Part shown: positions 13,439 to 20,635 of the stretch, in pieces | Layout: the number at the start of each line of letters is the position of its first letter | Numbering within the stretch: the first letter of the stretch is position 1 | Assembly (NCBI GenBank): GCA_002345625.1 | Contig: DDWE01000115.1 | Span: 11,476 to 32,274 of the forward strand | Reading direction: 5' to 3' | From: Desulfuromonadaceae bacterium UBA2294 | Lineage (GTDB): Bacteria > Desulfobacterota > Desulfuromonadia > Desulfuromonadales > UBA2294 | Length of the DNA: 20,799 bases | The notes under the pieces: generated by a model | Databases searched by the model: none | The model's input: only the letters and a program-made list of their open reading frames with translations | What the model was told of the DNA's origin: nothing | Translations under genes and position numbers: made by a program

Positions 13439-14202
13439 AGCAGGAATGGTCCGATTTTCGCGTTGCCCTCTCGTTTTTGACTATTTTCCCAACGGTGCCC
13501 GATCACAACCCGGATGAGGCGCAACTCAGTCGCAGCATGGCCTTCTTCCCTGCGGTCGGACTGGTGCTTGGTCTCGGCCTGGTGGTGCTCAACTGGCTGC
13601 TCGACTCCTTTATTCCACGGCCGGTCCTCGATTGCCTGCTGGTGTTGTTTCTGATCATCGCCAGCGGGGCGTTGCATCTCGATGGCATCGCTGATCTGAT
13701 CGACGGCCTGGCCGGCGGCAAGGATCGCGAGGGGGTGCTGCGTATCATGAAAGACAGTCACGTCGGCGCCATCGGCGTCGTCGGTCTGGTCATGGTCCTG
13801 CTGCTGAAATACCTGTCGTTGTACAACATCGATCCGGCGGTCAAGTCGGCGGCGCTGGTTTTGACCCCGGCCGCCGGGCGCTGGGTCCAGGTCGTGCTGG
13901 CGTCCTACTGCCGTTACCTGCGGCCGGAAGGTGGGACCGGCGCTGCCTTTGTCGATCGTGTCGGTGAGCGCGAAGTACTGATCGCCAGCGGGACCCTGAT
14001 CGCTGCCGCGCTGGTGCTGTTCGGCGCCAAGGGGATTTTCATCGTCTTTCTTCTCGGACTGGCGGCGATGCTGCTGCAGCGTTATTTTCAACAGCGCCTC
14101 GGCGGAATCACCGGCGATGTGCTTGGTGCTGCGACCGAACTGGTTGAGGTTCTCGCGCTGTTGTTTGTGTTGGCGCTGTTTCAGGCCGGAGGTGAGTTAT
14201 GA
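13435..14202 (+). CDS. cobS: Adenosylcobinamide-GDP ribazoletransferase
   Basis: The 255-aa polytopic inner-membrane enzyme joins adenosylcobinamide-GDP to the alpha-ribazole (phosphate), completing the nucleotide loop. N-terminal ALSFLTIFPTVP, the metal-binding-like HLDGIADLIDGLAGGKDRE segment (about 82-100), MKDSHVGAIGVVGLV and GGITGDVLGAATELVE are hallmark motifs, and hydrophobic helices fill the rest. It overlaps cobT and cobC by 4 bp each (ATGA), indicating coupled translation of cobT-cobS-cobC. Confidence 0.95.
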   Translation: MKQEWSDFRVALSFLTIFPTVPDHNPDEAQLSRSMAFFPAVGLVLGLGLVVLNWLLDSFIPRPVLDCLLVLFLIIASGALHLDGIADLIDGLAGGKDREGVLRIMKDSHVGAIGVVGLVMVLLLKYLSLYNIDPAVKSAALVLTPAAGRWVQVVLASYCRYLRPEGGTGAAFVDRVGEREVLIASGTLIAAALVLFGAKGIFIVFLLGLAAMLLQRYFQQRLGGITGDVLGAATELVEVLALLFVLALFQAGGEL

Positions 14203-14798
14203 GCAGGACCCGTGTTCATCTGTTGCGGCATGGTGAGGTGGTGGGTGCCGAAGAGCGGCGCTACAATGGTCAGGCCGATGTTGCACTGACCCCGAAGGGG
14301 GAGGCGCAGTACGGATTTTTGCAGATGAGGATGAAAAAACTGCCGATTGCGGCGGTCTACAGCAGCGACCTGCGCCGCTGCATGGAGGGTGCCCGTCTGC
14401 TTGCCGCCGGTTATGGTCTGCAGGTCAGCCCGCACCCCGAACTGCGCGAGATCGATGCTGGAAAGTGGCAGGGGATGACCTGGACCGAAATCGAGAAGAA
14501 GCACCCGAAGGCCTGGAAACAGCGGCTCAAGGATATCGTCAACAGCCCCTTCCCCGGTGGTGAGAACCTGCACGATGTCGCGGCCCGGGTGCGGCCTCTG
14601 CTGGTCGATATTGCTGCCCGTCACCAGGGGGAGGATGTCATCATCGTTGCCCATGGCGGCGTCAACCGGATCCTGCTGCTTGACGCGATCGGTGCCCCGC
14701 TGGAGGCGCTGTTCGGCATCGAGCAGGATTTCGGCTGCATGAACTGTATCGACTATTTCGCCGATGGCCGCAGTGTCGTCCGCCTGCTCAACGGCTGA
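14199..14798 (+). CDS. cobC: Alpha-ribazole phosphatase (histidine phosphatase)
   Basis: The 199-aa product belongs to the phosphoglycerate-mutase-like histidine phosphatases: LLRHGE (8-13, nucleophile H11), YSSDLRRC (54-61), ELREIDAGKWQG (81-92, general acid region) and IVAHGG (149-154, H152). Function as CobC, which removes the phosphate from alpha-ribazole phosphate or the cobamide phosphate, rests on its position between cobS and cbiA; the fold alone would fit other small phosphatases. ATGA overlap with cobS; 13 bp to cbiA. Confidence 0.9.
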   Translation: MSRTRVHLLRHGEVVGAEERRYNGQADVALTPKGEAQYGFLQMRMKKLPIAAVYSSDLRRCMEGARLLAAGYGLQVSPHPELREIDAGKWQGMTWTEIEKKHPKAWKQRLKDIVNSPFPGGENLHDVAARVRPLLVDIAARHQGEDVIIVAHGGVNRILLLDAIGAPLEALFGIEQDFGCMNCIDYFADGRSVVRLLNG

Positions 14799-14811
14799 CA
14801 GTCTGACTGCG

Positions 14812-16233
14812 ATGCGCGCGCCGCTTCTGATCGCCGCCCCGGCTTCGGGCTCGGGCAAGACCACGGTTACCCTCGGTCTGCTTGCTGCCCTGCGCAGGCG
14901 GGGGGTCGTCGTTGCGCCGTTCAAGGTCGGCCCTGACTTTATTGATCCCGGCCACCATGCGCTCGCGGTCGGTCGGACCTCATTCAATCTCGACGGCTGG
15001 ATGTGCGGCTGCGAAGCCGTTCAAGCCACCTTTGCCGGCGGCTGCGCCGGTGCCGATCTGGCTCTGATCGAAGGGGTGATGGGGCTGTTTGACGGCGCCG
15101 ACGGCGCCAGTGATGCCGGCTCCAGCGCCGAGATCGCCCACTGGCTGGGAGGGCGGATCGTTCTGGTGATCGATGCCCGCGCCCAGGCGCGCAGCGTTGC
15201 CGCGCTGGTCAAGGGGTTTGTCGATTTCGACCTGCGGCTGCAGTTCGCCGGCGTTGTCCTGAATCGGGTCGGTAGTCCTCGCCATGAAGAACTGCTGCGC
15301 GACGCTCTGGCCTCGGTGCCGGGCCTGCCGCCGCTGCTTGGCTGTCTGCCGCGGGATGCGGCGGTCGAACTGCCGGAGCGCCATCTCGGGCTGGTGACGG
15401 CCGAAGACGCGGCCTGCGACTACGATAAGCTTGGTGCATGGGTCGAGCGTCACGTCAATGTCGCAGCCTTGCTTGCATCCCCCCCTTTGCCAAAGGGGGG
15501 GCAGGGGGGATTTTCCACGCACAAAGAAATCCCCCTCAATCCCCCTTTGGCAAAGGGGGAGGCACAACCTGCTGTACGCATCGGCGTCGCTCGCGACGCG
15601 GCGTTCTGCTTCTGCTATCCGGAAAATTTGCAGCGGTTGCAACAGGCCGGCGCCGAGCTGCAGTTCTTCTCACCGCTGGACGATGCCGTGCTGCCGGCGG
15701 CGCTTGACGGGCTCTATCTGCCCGGCGGCTACCCGGAGCTGCACGCCGCCCGGTTGGCGGCCAATGACGCCATGCTTGAACAGATCCGCGCTTTTGCTCG
15801 GGCCGGCAAGCCGATCTACGCCGAGTGCGGCGGGCTGGTCTATCTGGCGCAGGGGGTCGGTGACCACGACCTGGTCGGAATCTTCCCCGGTCGGGCCCGG
15901 ATGCTGCCGCGCCGCCAGGCCCTCGGTTACCGCGAAGTGACCTTTGCCCGCGACACCCTGCTCGGCCCTGCCGGCAGCGTTGCCCGCGGTCATGAATTTC
16001 ACTACTCGCAGCTCGAACTGCCGGAGACGGTCGCCTGCGATTATCGCCTGACCCGCCGCGGTGTTGGCGTCTGCGCCGATGAGGGGTACCGGATCGACAA
16101 TGTTCTCGGCTCGTATGTTCACCTGCACTTTGCCAGCAACGATCGGCTGGCAGTGAATTTTGTCAATTTTTGCAAGGACAGGCGATTTCACCACGAAGAA
16201 CACGAAGGAGAAGCAAATCAAAAAAAGCATTGA
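14812..16233 (+). CDS. cbiA: Cobyrinate a,c-diamide synthase, repeat-modified
   Basis: The 473-aa ATP- and glutamine-dependent enzyme amidates carboxylates a and c of cobyrinic acid. The N-terminal synthetase domain has ASGSGKTT (11-18), FKVGPDFIDPGHH (37-49), NLDGWM and EGVMGLFDG (87-95). The class-I glutaminase domain has LYLPGGYPEL (301-310), AECGG with nucleophile C339, and SYVHLHFAS (434-442). Two oddities: residues about 223-251, the interdomain linker, are encoded by an in-frame pair of inverted palindromic repeats, and the last 15 or so residues (HHEEHEGE...) come from another repeat that also supplies the stop. Both domains keep their active sites, so activity is plausible. Start chosen at 14812, 13 bp after cobC; the longer frame would overlap cobC. 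Confidence 0.93.
   Translation: MRAPLLIAAPASGSGKTTVTLGLLAALRRRGVVVAPFKVGPDFIDPGHHALAVGRTSFNLDGWMCGCEAVQATFAGGCAGADLALIEGVMGLFDGADGASDAGSSAEIAHWLGGRIVLVIDARAQARSVAALVKGFVDFDLRLQFAGVVLNRVGSPRHEELLRDALASVPGLPPLLGCLPRDAAVELPERHLGLVTAEDAACDYDKLGAWVERHVNVAALLASPPLPKGGQGGFSTHKEIPLNPPLAKGEAQPAVRIGVARDAAFCFCYPENLQRLQQAGAELQFFSPLDDAVLPAALDGLYLPGGYPELHAARLAANDAMLEQIRAFARAGKPIYAECGGLVYLAQGVGDHDLVGIFPGRARMLPRRQALGYREVTFARDTLLGPAGSVARGHEFHYSQLELPETVACDYRLTRRGVGVCADEGYRIDNVLGSYVHLHFASNDRLAVNFVNFCKDRRFHHEEHEGEANQKKH
15478..15564. repeat. In-frame palindromic repeat pair inside cbiA
   Basis: CCCCCTTTGCCAAAGGGGG near 15481-15499 plus GGGGGATTTT (15502-15511) is mirrored by AAATCCCCCTCAATCCCCC and TTTGGCAAAGGGGGAGG (15527-15563). 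The two arms are inverted copies around a short spacer. The insert is 87 nt, 29 codons, so frame is kept; it encodes Pro/Gly/Lys-rich sequence (PPLPKGGQGGF and NPPLAKGE). This CCCCTTTGCCAAAGGGG motif is a familiar intergenic repeat in many bacterial genomes. Confidence 0.85.
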
Positions 16234-16304
16234 TGGGGTTAAACCAAAAACCCTTTTGACTGTTTTAAGCCTTTATTCGTGTCCTTCGTGCCCTTCGTGG
16301 TGAA
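16187..16304. repeat. Inverted repeat at the cbiA 3' end
   Basis: TTCACCACGAAGAACACGAA (from 16187) matches the reverse complement of 16281-16304 (TTCACCACGAAGGGCACGAAGGA). Between the arms lie the last cbiA codons, its TGA (16231-16233) and a small GGGTT/AACCC hairpin followed by TTTT. The CACGAAGG-type repeat is a common dispersed element in deltaproteobacterial genomes. It separates cbiA from bzaF and could attenuate read-through. Confidence 0.8.
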
Positions 16305-16330
16305 TGGTTTTGTTTTAAAGGAGTTCAACC

Positions 16331-17641
16331 GTGGCAACCCAGATTGAACAGGCGCGAGCCGGCATCGTCACCGAACAGATGCAGACCGTTGCCCAAAATG
16401 AGCAGCTCGACGCCGGCTTCGTACGGCAGATGGTCTCCGAGGGGAAGATCGTCATCCCCTGGAACATCAACCGCAAACCGGCCCGCATTACCGGCATCGG
16501 TAAGGGCCTCTCGACCAAGGTCAACGCCTCCATCGGCACCAGCTCCGATATCGTCGATTACAGCGCCGAAGTGCGCAAGGCCCTCGCCGCCCAGGCGGCC
16601 GGCGCCGATACCCTGATGGAGTTGTCGGTTGGCGGCGATCTGGATCGGGTGCGACGCGAGGTCATCGCTGCCGTCGATCTGCCGGTCGGAAATGTCCCCT
16701 TGTACCAGGCGTTTTGCGAGGCGACGCGCAAGTACGGCGATCCAAACAAGCTCGAAGCCGAGATGCTGTTCGACATCATCGAGCAGCAGTGCGCCGATGG
16801 TATGGCATTTATGGCGGTGCATTGCGGCATCAACCGCTACACCATCGAGCGCCTGCGCAAGCAGGGCTATCGCTACGGCGGTCTGGTCAGCAAGGGTGGC
16901 GTGTCGATGGTCGCCTGGATGCTGGCCAACAATTGCGAGAATCCGCTGTATGAGCAGTTTGACCGGGTGGTTCGCATCCTCAAGAAGTACGACACCGTGC
17001 TGTCGCTCGGCAATGGTCTGCGCGCCGGGGCGATCCACGACTCCCACGACCGTGCCATGGTTCAGGAGTTGCTGATCAACTGCGAGCTGGCTGAGCTCGG
17101 TCAGGAGATGGGCTGCCAGATGCTGGTTGAAGGTCCCGGGCACATGCCGCTCGATGAGATCGAGACCAACATCCGCCTGCAGAAACGGATGAGCAACGAC
17201 GCCCCCTACTACATGCTCGGTCCCATCGCCAGCGACGTGGTGCCGGGCTACGATCATATCTCGGCCGCCATCGGTTCGGCCCAGTCGAGCCGCTTCGGCG
17301 CTGATCTGATCTGCTATATCACTCCGGCTGAGCATCTGGCGCTGCCGAATGAGCAGGACGTCATCGACGGGGTCAAGGCAGCCAAGGTTGCCGCCTATAT
17401 CGGCGACATGAACAAGTACCCGGAACGTGGTCGGGCGCGCGACAAGGCGATGAGCAAGGCGCGACGTGACCTCGACTGGTCCAAACAGTTTGAGCTCGCC
17501 CTGTTTCCGGCCGATGCGAAGGCGATTCGCGCCAGTCGGACACCGGAGGACGAACGCACCTGCACCATGTGCGGCGATTTCTGCGCCTCGCGCGGCGCCG
17601 GCGAGCTGTTCAGCGCTGATTTACGTGGGGATAAAATTTAA
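16331..17641 (+). CDS. bzaF: 5-hydroxybenzimidazole synthase BzaF (ThiC paralogue)
   Basis: The 436-aa radical-SAM-type enzyme converts 5-aminoimidazole ribotide to 5-hydroxybenzimidazole, the anaerobic lower-ligand base. It is clearly ThiC-like: NASIGTSSD, GPGHMPLDEI, GPIASDVVPGYDHI and ITPAEHLALPNEQDV are preserved. It departs from ThiC at MAVHCGINRYTIERL and YGGLVSKGGVSMVAWML, and the position after cobT/cobS/cobC/cbiA under a cobalamin riboswitch points to BzaF rather than thiamine synthesis. The C-terminal cluster cysteines read C411-TM-C414-GDF-C418, i.e. CX2CX3C, where ThiC has CX2CX4C. The start is GTG with AAAGGAG upstream. ThiC remains the alternative, less likely. Confidence 0.85.
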   Translation: MATQIEQARAGIVTEQMQTVAQNEQLDAGFVRQMVSEGKIVIPWNINRKPARITGIGKGLSTKVNASIGTSSDIVDYSAEVRKALAAQAAGADTLMELSVGGDLDRVRREVIAAVDLPVGNVPLYQAFCEATRKYGDPNKLEAEMLFDIIEQQCADGMAFMAVHCGINRYTIERLRKQGYRYGGLVSKGGVSMVAWMLANNCENPLYEQFDRVVRILKKYDTVLSLGNGLRAGAIHDSHDRAMVQELLINCELAELGQEMGCQMLVEGPGHMPLDEIETNIRLQKRMSNDAPYYMLGPIASDVVPGYDHISAAIGSAQSSRFGADLICYITPAEHLALPNEQDVIDGVKAAKVAAYIGDMNKYPERGRARDKAMSKARRDLDWSKQFELALFPADAKAIRASRTPEDERTCTMCGDFCASRGAGELFSADLRGDKI

Positions 17642-17649
17642 AAAAAGGC

Positions 17650-17706
17650 GTCAGGATTCAGGGATCAGGTATCAGAAGAAGATTATCTGAATCCTGACAC
17701 CTGATA
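17650..17706. repeat. Inverted repeat between bzaF and riboswitch 2
   Basis: GTCAGGATTCAG (17650-17661) and CTGAATCCTGAC (17687-17698) are exact reverse complements; the flanks ATCAGGTATCAG and ACACCTGATA extend the symmetry imperfectly. There is no T-run. This TCAGGATTCAGG type is another dispersed repeat family. It may act as weak terminator or 3'-end protector for the cobO-bzaF transcript. Confidence 0.7.
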
Positions 17707-17715
17707 ACTAAAAAC

Positions 17716-17873
17716 CATATCCAGGTGCAGGAAAGTGGAGTGCAATTCTCCCGCGGACCCGCCGCTGTAACGGGGGACTGACCTCTCGCAACACCCACTG
17801 TCCGGATCGCAAGCCGGGCGGGAAGGGGAGAGGAAGGGTCGATCCCGTAAGCCAGAAAGCCTGCCTGGATATG
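17716..17873 (+). ncRNA. Cobalamin riboswitch aptamer (cbiMNQO)
   Basis: The closing stem is perfect: CATATCCAGG (17716-17725) with CCTGGATATG (17864-17873). Inside are GGTGC, CCGCCGCTGTAACGGG (about 17760-17775), CACCCACTGTCCGG, GGGCGGGAAGG and the B12 box GCCAGAAAGCCTGCC (17851-17865), in the order expected for a cobalamin riboswitch. It should shut down cobalt uptake when cobamide is abundant. I see no clear terminator with T-run before cbiM; the 110-nt platform contains a GGAGG...CCTCC pairing (near 17902-17922) and a TGCGG/CCGCA pairing just before the ribosome binding site, so translational control is more likely. Confidence 0.93.
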
Positions 17874-17983
17874 TCACCGACCGCTGAAGGTAAAGGGGGT
17901 TGGAGGGCTTGGTCTGTCCTCCCCCGAGTCCCCGGTCGCAGGTTTTTGCGGACGCGGTTTCCGCACAAAAAGGAGGATAGACG

Positions 17984-18664
17984 ATGCACATCATGGAAGG
18001 GTTTCTCCCTGCCGAACATGCCCTGGTCTGGGGGGCGGTTTCACTCCCCTTTGTCGCCCTGGGTCTGCGGTCGATCCGGAAAAAGGTCCGGGAAAAGCCG
18101 GAGCTGAAGATGCTGGTCGGCGTCTCGGCGGCTTTTACCTTTGTCCTCTCCGCCCTCAAGCTCCCCGCCGTCACCGGCAGCTGTTCGCACCCGACCGGAA
18201 CCGGTCTTGGTGCCGTGCTGTTCGGTCCGTTGGCGATGGCACCGGTGGCGACCATTGTCCTGCTGTTTCAGGCGCTGCTGCTGGCACATGGCGGGCTGAC
18301 GACCCTGGGTGCCAATGTCTTCTCCATGGGGGTGGTCGGCCCGCTGGTCGCCTACCTGCTGTTCCGCTTTGGTCGTCTCGTGCGTCTGCCGCAAGGGGTG
18401 ACCCTGTTTGTTGCTGTCACCCTCGCTGATCTGTCGACCTATCTCACCACCTCGGTACAGCTGGCCCTGGCCTTTCCCGACCCCCTCGGCGGGTTTGCTG
18501 CCGCTCTGGCCAAGTTCGCCGGTATCTTTGCCCTGACCCAGATCCCTCTGGCGATCAGTGAAGGGCTGCTGACGGTGTTGCTGTTTAACGTTCTGGCCAA
18601 ACACAGTGCCGGAGAGCTGCAGGATCTGGGGCTACCCCTCGCCCGGGAAGGGGCCCGGTCATGA
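17984..18664 (+). CDS. cbiM: Cobalt ECF transporter S component CbiM
   Basis: The 226-aa membrane protein begins MHIMEGFLP, the hallmark of CbiM/NikM in which the N-terminal Met-His2 amide and side chain bind the metal. SGSCSHPTGTGLGAVLFGP-like sequence (VTGSCSHPTGTGLG, about 64-77) and HGGLTTLGANVFSMGVVGP (about 102-120) complete the metal-site and family motifs; about six to seven hydrophobic helices are present. Start follows AAAGGAGG. The riboswitch and the cbiN/Q/O neighbours specify cobalt rather than nickel. Overlaps cbiN by 4 bp (ATGA). Confidence 0.96.
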   Translation: MHIMEGFLPAEHALVWGAVSLPFVALGLRSIRKKVREKPELKMLVGVSAAFTFVLSALKLPAVTGSCSHPTGTGLGAVLFGPLAMAPVATIVLLFQALLLAHGGLTTLGANVFSMGVVGPLVAYLLFRFGRLVRLPQGVTLFVAVTLADLSTYLTTSVQLALAFPDPLGGFAAALAKFAGIFALTQIPLAISEGLLTVLLFNVLAKHSAGELQDLGLPLAREGARS

Positions 18665-18999
18665 ATAAAAACTGGCAGAACGGCTTGATGCTGCTGGCGG
18701 TGATCGTGCTGATCTCTTACCCGCTGTTGACTGTGAAGGCGGCGAAGGTTGCTCCGGGTCAGGAAGCGGTGGCGCTTTTTACGGGTGCCGACGGCCAGGC
18801 CGAAGCGGTGATTCGCCAGCTGGCGCCCGACTACCAGCCCTGGGCGACGCCTGTGATGGAGCCGCCGAGCGGCGAAATTGAAAGCTTGCTGTTCGCCCTG
18901 CAGGCGGCGCTGGGGGCCGGTTTTATCGGTTATTATTTCGGGGTCAGACGTGAACGGGCCCGTCAACGCGCCGCTACCGGGAGCTCCCGTGCTGCTTGA
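18661..18999 (+). CDS. cbiN: Cobalt ECF transporter accessory subunit CbiN
   Basis: The 112-aa product has two membrane helices (about 8-26 and 83-96) flanking an extracytoplasmic loop with FTGADGQAE and a conserved-looking YQPWATPVMEPPSGEIESLLFALQAALGAG stretch, typical of CbiN. CbiN is needed for metal loading of CbiM. The C-terminus is a short Arg-rich tail. ATGA overlap with cbiM; the end overlaps the cbiQ start by 11 bp. Confidence 0.95.
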   Translation: MNKNWQNGLMLLAVIVLISYPLLTVKAAKVAPGQEAVALFTGADGQAEAVIRQLAPDYQPWATPVMEPPSGEIESLLFALQAALGAGFIGYYFGVRRERARQRAATGSSRAA

Positions 19000-19756
19000 C
19001 CACTACGCTTACGGCAACCGCTGGCGTGATCTGTGTCCGGTTGAAAAAGGGCTGCTGACCGGGCTGGCCCTGGCGGCGTCACTGGCTGCCCGGGCGCCCC
19101 TGGCCGCGGCGGTGGTCTTTGTCGTTATGGCGGCGCTGACCGTTGTTGGTGCGCGCATTCCGCTGCGCTCCTATCTGCGGCTGTTGCTGCTGCCGGCCGG
19201 TTTTCTGCTGGCAGGGGTGGCGGGGCTGCTGCTCTCCTTGAGTGGCGGTGACATTTTGCTCGGGACGCTGCCGGCAACCGGGTTGGCCGTTTATTTCAGC
19301 TATGCCGGGCTTGCTCAGGCCGTGCTGGTGATGACCCGGGCCCTTGCAGCGGTCGCCGCGCTCTATTTTCTCGCCCTGACCACGCCGATGACGGAGATCA
19401 TCGGCCTGTTGCGGCGCCTACGGGTGCCGGCGCTGCTGCTGGAGCTGATGGTGCTGGCGTACCGGCAGATCTTCATCTTTTTGCAGATTGCCCGCGAGAT
19501 GCGACTGGCGCAGGCTTCCCGTCTCGGCTACGCCACCACCGGCAACAGTTTTCGCTCCCTCGGAGTCTTGGGGGCCAATCTCTATCTGAGGGCGCACCAG
19601 CGCTCGCAGCAGCTGCACCGTTCGCTGGTCAGCCGGGGGTACGAAAATGACCTGCGCTGGCTCGAGCGCGACTACCCCCGTTCTAACCGCAACCTGCTGC
19701 TGGCAACGCTTGTCGGCGGCAGCCTGCTGGTTCTGGCGTTGCTGCTGCCGGCCTGA
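18989..19756 (+). CDS. cbiQ: Cobalt ECF transporter T component CbiQ
   Basis: The 255-aa transmembrane coupling subunit has the N-terminal LLDHYAYGNRWRDLCPVEK motif, several hydrophobic helices (about 25-190), and a cytoplasmic helical part with MRLAQASRLGY and HRSLVSRGYEND, the regions that contact the ATPase. The GTG at 18989 is chosen because it places the family N-terminus at residue 2 and follows GGGAG; other in-frame starts lie deep in cbiN. Overlaps cbiN by 11 bp; 3 bp to cbiO. Confidence 0.93.
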   Translation: MLLDHYAYGNRWRDLCPVEKGLLTGLALAASLAARAPLAAAVVFVVMAALTVVGARIPLRSYLRLLLLPAGFLLAGVAGLLLSLSGGDILLGTLPATGLAVYFSYAGLAQAVLVMTRALAAVAALYFLALTTPMTEIIGLLRRLRVPALLLELMVLAYRQIFIFLQIAREMRLAQASRLGYATTGNSFRSLGVLGANLYLRAHQRSQQLHRSLVSRGYENDLRWLERDYPRSNRNLLLATLVGGSLLVLALLLPA

Positions 19757-19759
19757 AAG

Positions 19760-20593
19760 ATGTGCATGACGCCTGTCCTTGAAGTCAGAGATGTTGCGTT
19801 CAACTACCCGGATGGCACACGCGCCCTGCAGGCGCTGAGCCTCGGTTTTGCCCGCGGTCGTCGCACGGCCCTGCTCGGGCGCAACGGCGCCGGCAAATCG
19901 ACCCTGTTTGCCCTGCTCAACGGCATCGAACGGCCGGGACAGGGGGCGGTGCTTTTTGCCGGGGAACCGCTGGCTTATGATCGGGGGAGTTTGCGCCGAT
20001 TGCGGCGCCAGGTCGGAGTCGTCTTTCAGGATCCCGATACCCAGCTGTTTTCGGCCAGTATCCGTGAGGATATCTCCTTTGGGCCGGTCAATCTCGGACT
20101 GACTCGGGATGCGGTGAGCCAGCGGGTGACCACGGCTCTGTCCGCCGTCGGCCTGACCGACCTTGCCGACCGGCCGACCCACGCCTTAAGTTACGGCGAG
20201 AAAAAGCGCGCCTGCATCGCCGGCGTGCTTGCCATGGAGCCGGAGGTGCTGATTCTCGATGAGCCGACTGCCGGTCTCGATCCGCCGATGGCGGCCGAGC
20301 TGCTTGTGTTGCTCAATGGTCTGCACCAGCAGGGGATCACGGTGATTCTGGCCACGCACGATATCGATTTTGCTTTTTCCTGGGCCGACGACATCGGCGT
20401 GTTACAAAAAGGGACGCTGGCGTTTAGCGGCGCGGCCGACGACATCGAAGCCGTGGAGCGGTGCTTTCCACAACTGGGGCTGGAACTTCCCTGGGTGTAC
20501 GAGGTGTTTCGGCAGTTGCAAAGCCAGGGGGCGATACGCGGTGATCAGCCGCCGCGGTCGCGGGCTGAGTTGCTGGCGCGGTTGCAGGCTTAA
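19760..20593 (+). CDS. cbiO: Cobalt ECF transporter ATPase CbiO
   Basis: The 277-aa ABC ATPase powers the CbiMNQO importer. Walker A GRNGAGKST (40-48), Q-loop Q90 in VVFQDPDTQLF, signature LSYGEKKR (143-150), Walker B VLILDEPT (163-170), D-loop GLD and switch H200 are intact. The signature has Tyr where many ABC proteins have Gly. The C-terminal tail (about 235-277) is typical of energy-coupling-factor ATPases. Starts at 19760 or 19766 are both possible, and neither has a strong ribosome binding site, consistent with coupling to cbiQ, which ends 3 bp upstream. Last gene of the operon; no hairpin terminator is evident after it. Confidence 0.96.
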   Translation: MCMTPVLEVRDVAFNYPDGTRALQALSLGFARGRRTALLGRNGAGKSTLFALLNGIERPGQGAVLFAGEPLAYDRGSLRRLRRQVGVVFQDPDTQLFSASIREDISFGPVNLGLTRDAVSQRVTTALSAVGLTDLADRPTHALSYGEKKRACIAGVLAMEPEVLILDEPTAGLDPPMAAELLVLLNGLHQQGITVILATHDIDFAFSWADDIGVLQKGTLAFSGAADDIEAVERCFPQLGLELPWVYEVFRQLQSQGAIRGDQPPRSRAELLARLQA

Positions 20594-20635
20594 GATCGGT
20601 GTTGTCGTTTCGGCTTGCGTCTTTCAAAGCTCAAG

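Noticed and set aside
14764..14811. Longer cbiA start at 14764
   Set aside because: It would overlap cobC by 35 bp; the ATG at 14812 places the P-loop at the usual distance from the N-terminus.
15478..15564. CRISPR-like or tandem repeat array
   Set aside because: Only two inverted units with one spacer; it is a palindromic insertion, not an array.
16331..17641. Annotation as ThiC, phosphomethylpyrimidine synthase
   Set aside because: The protein is ThiC-like, but the cobamide operon context, altered substrate-region motifs and CX2CX3C cluster favour BzaF.
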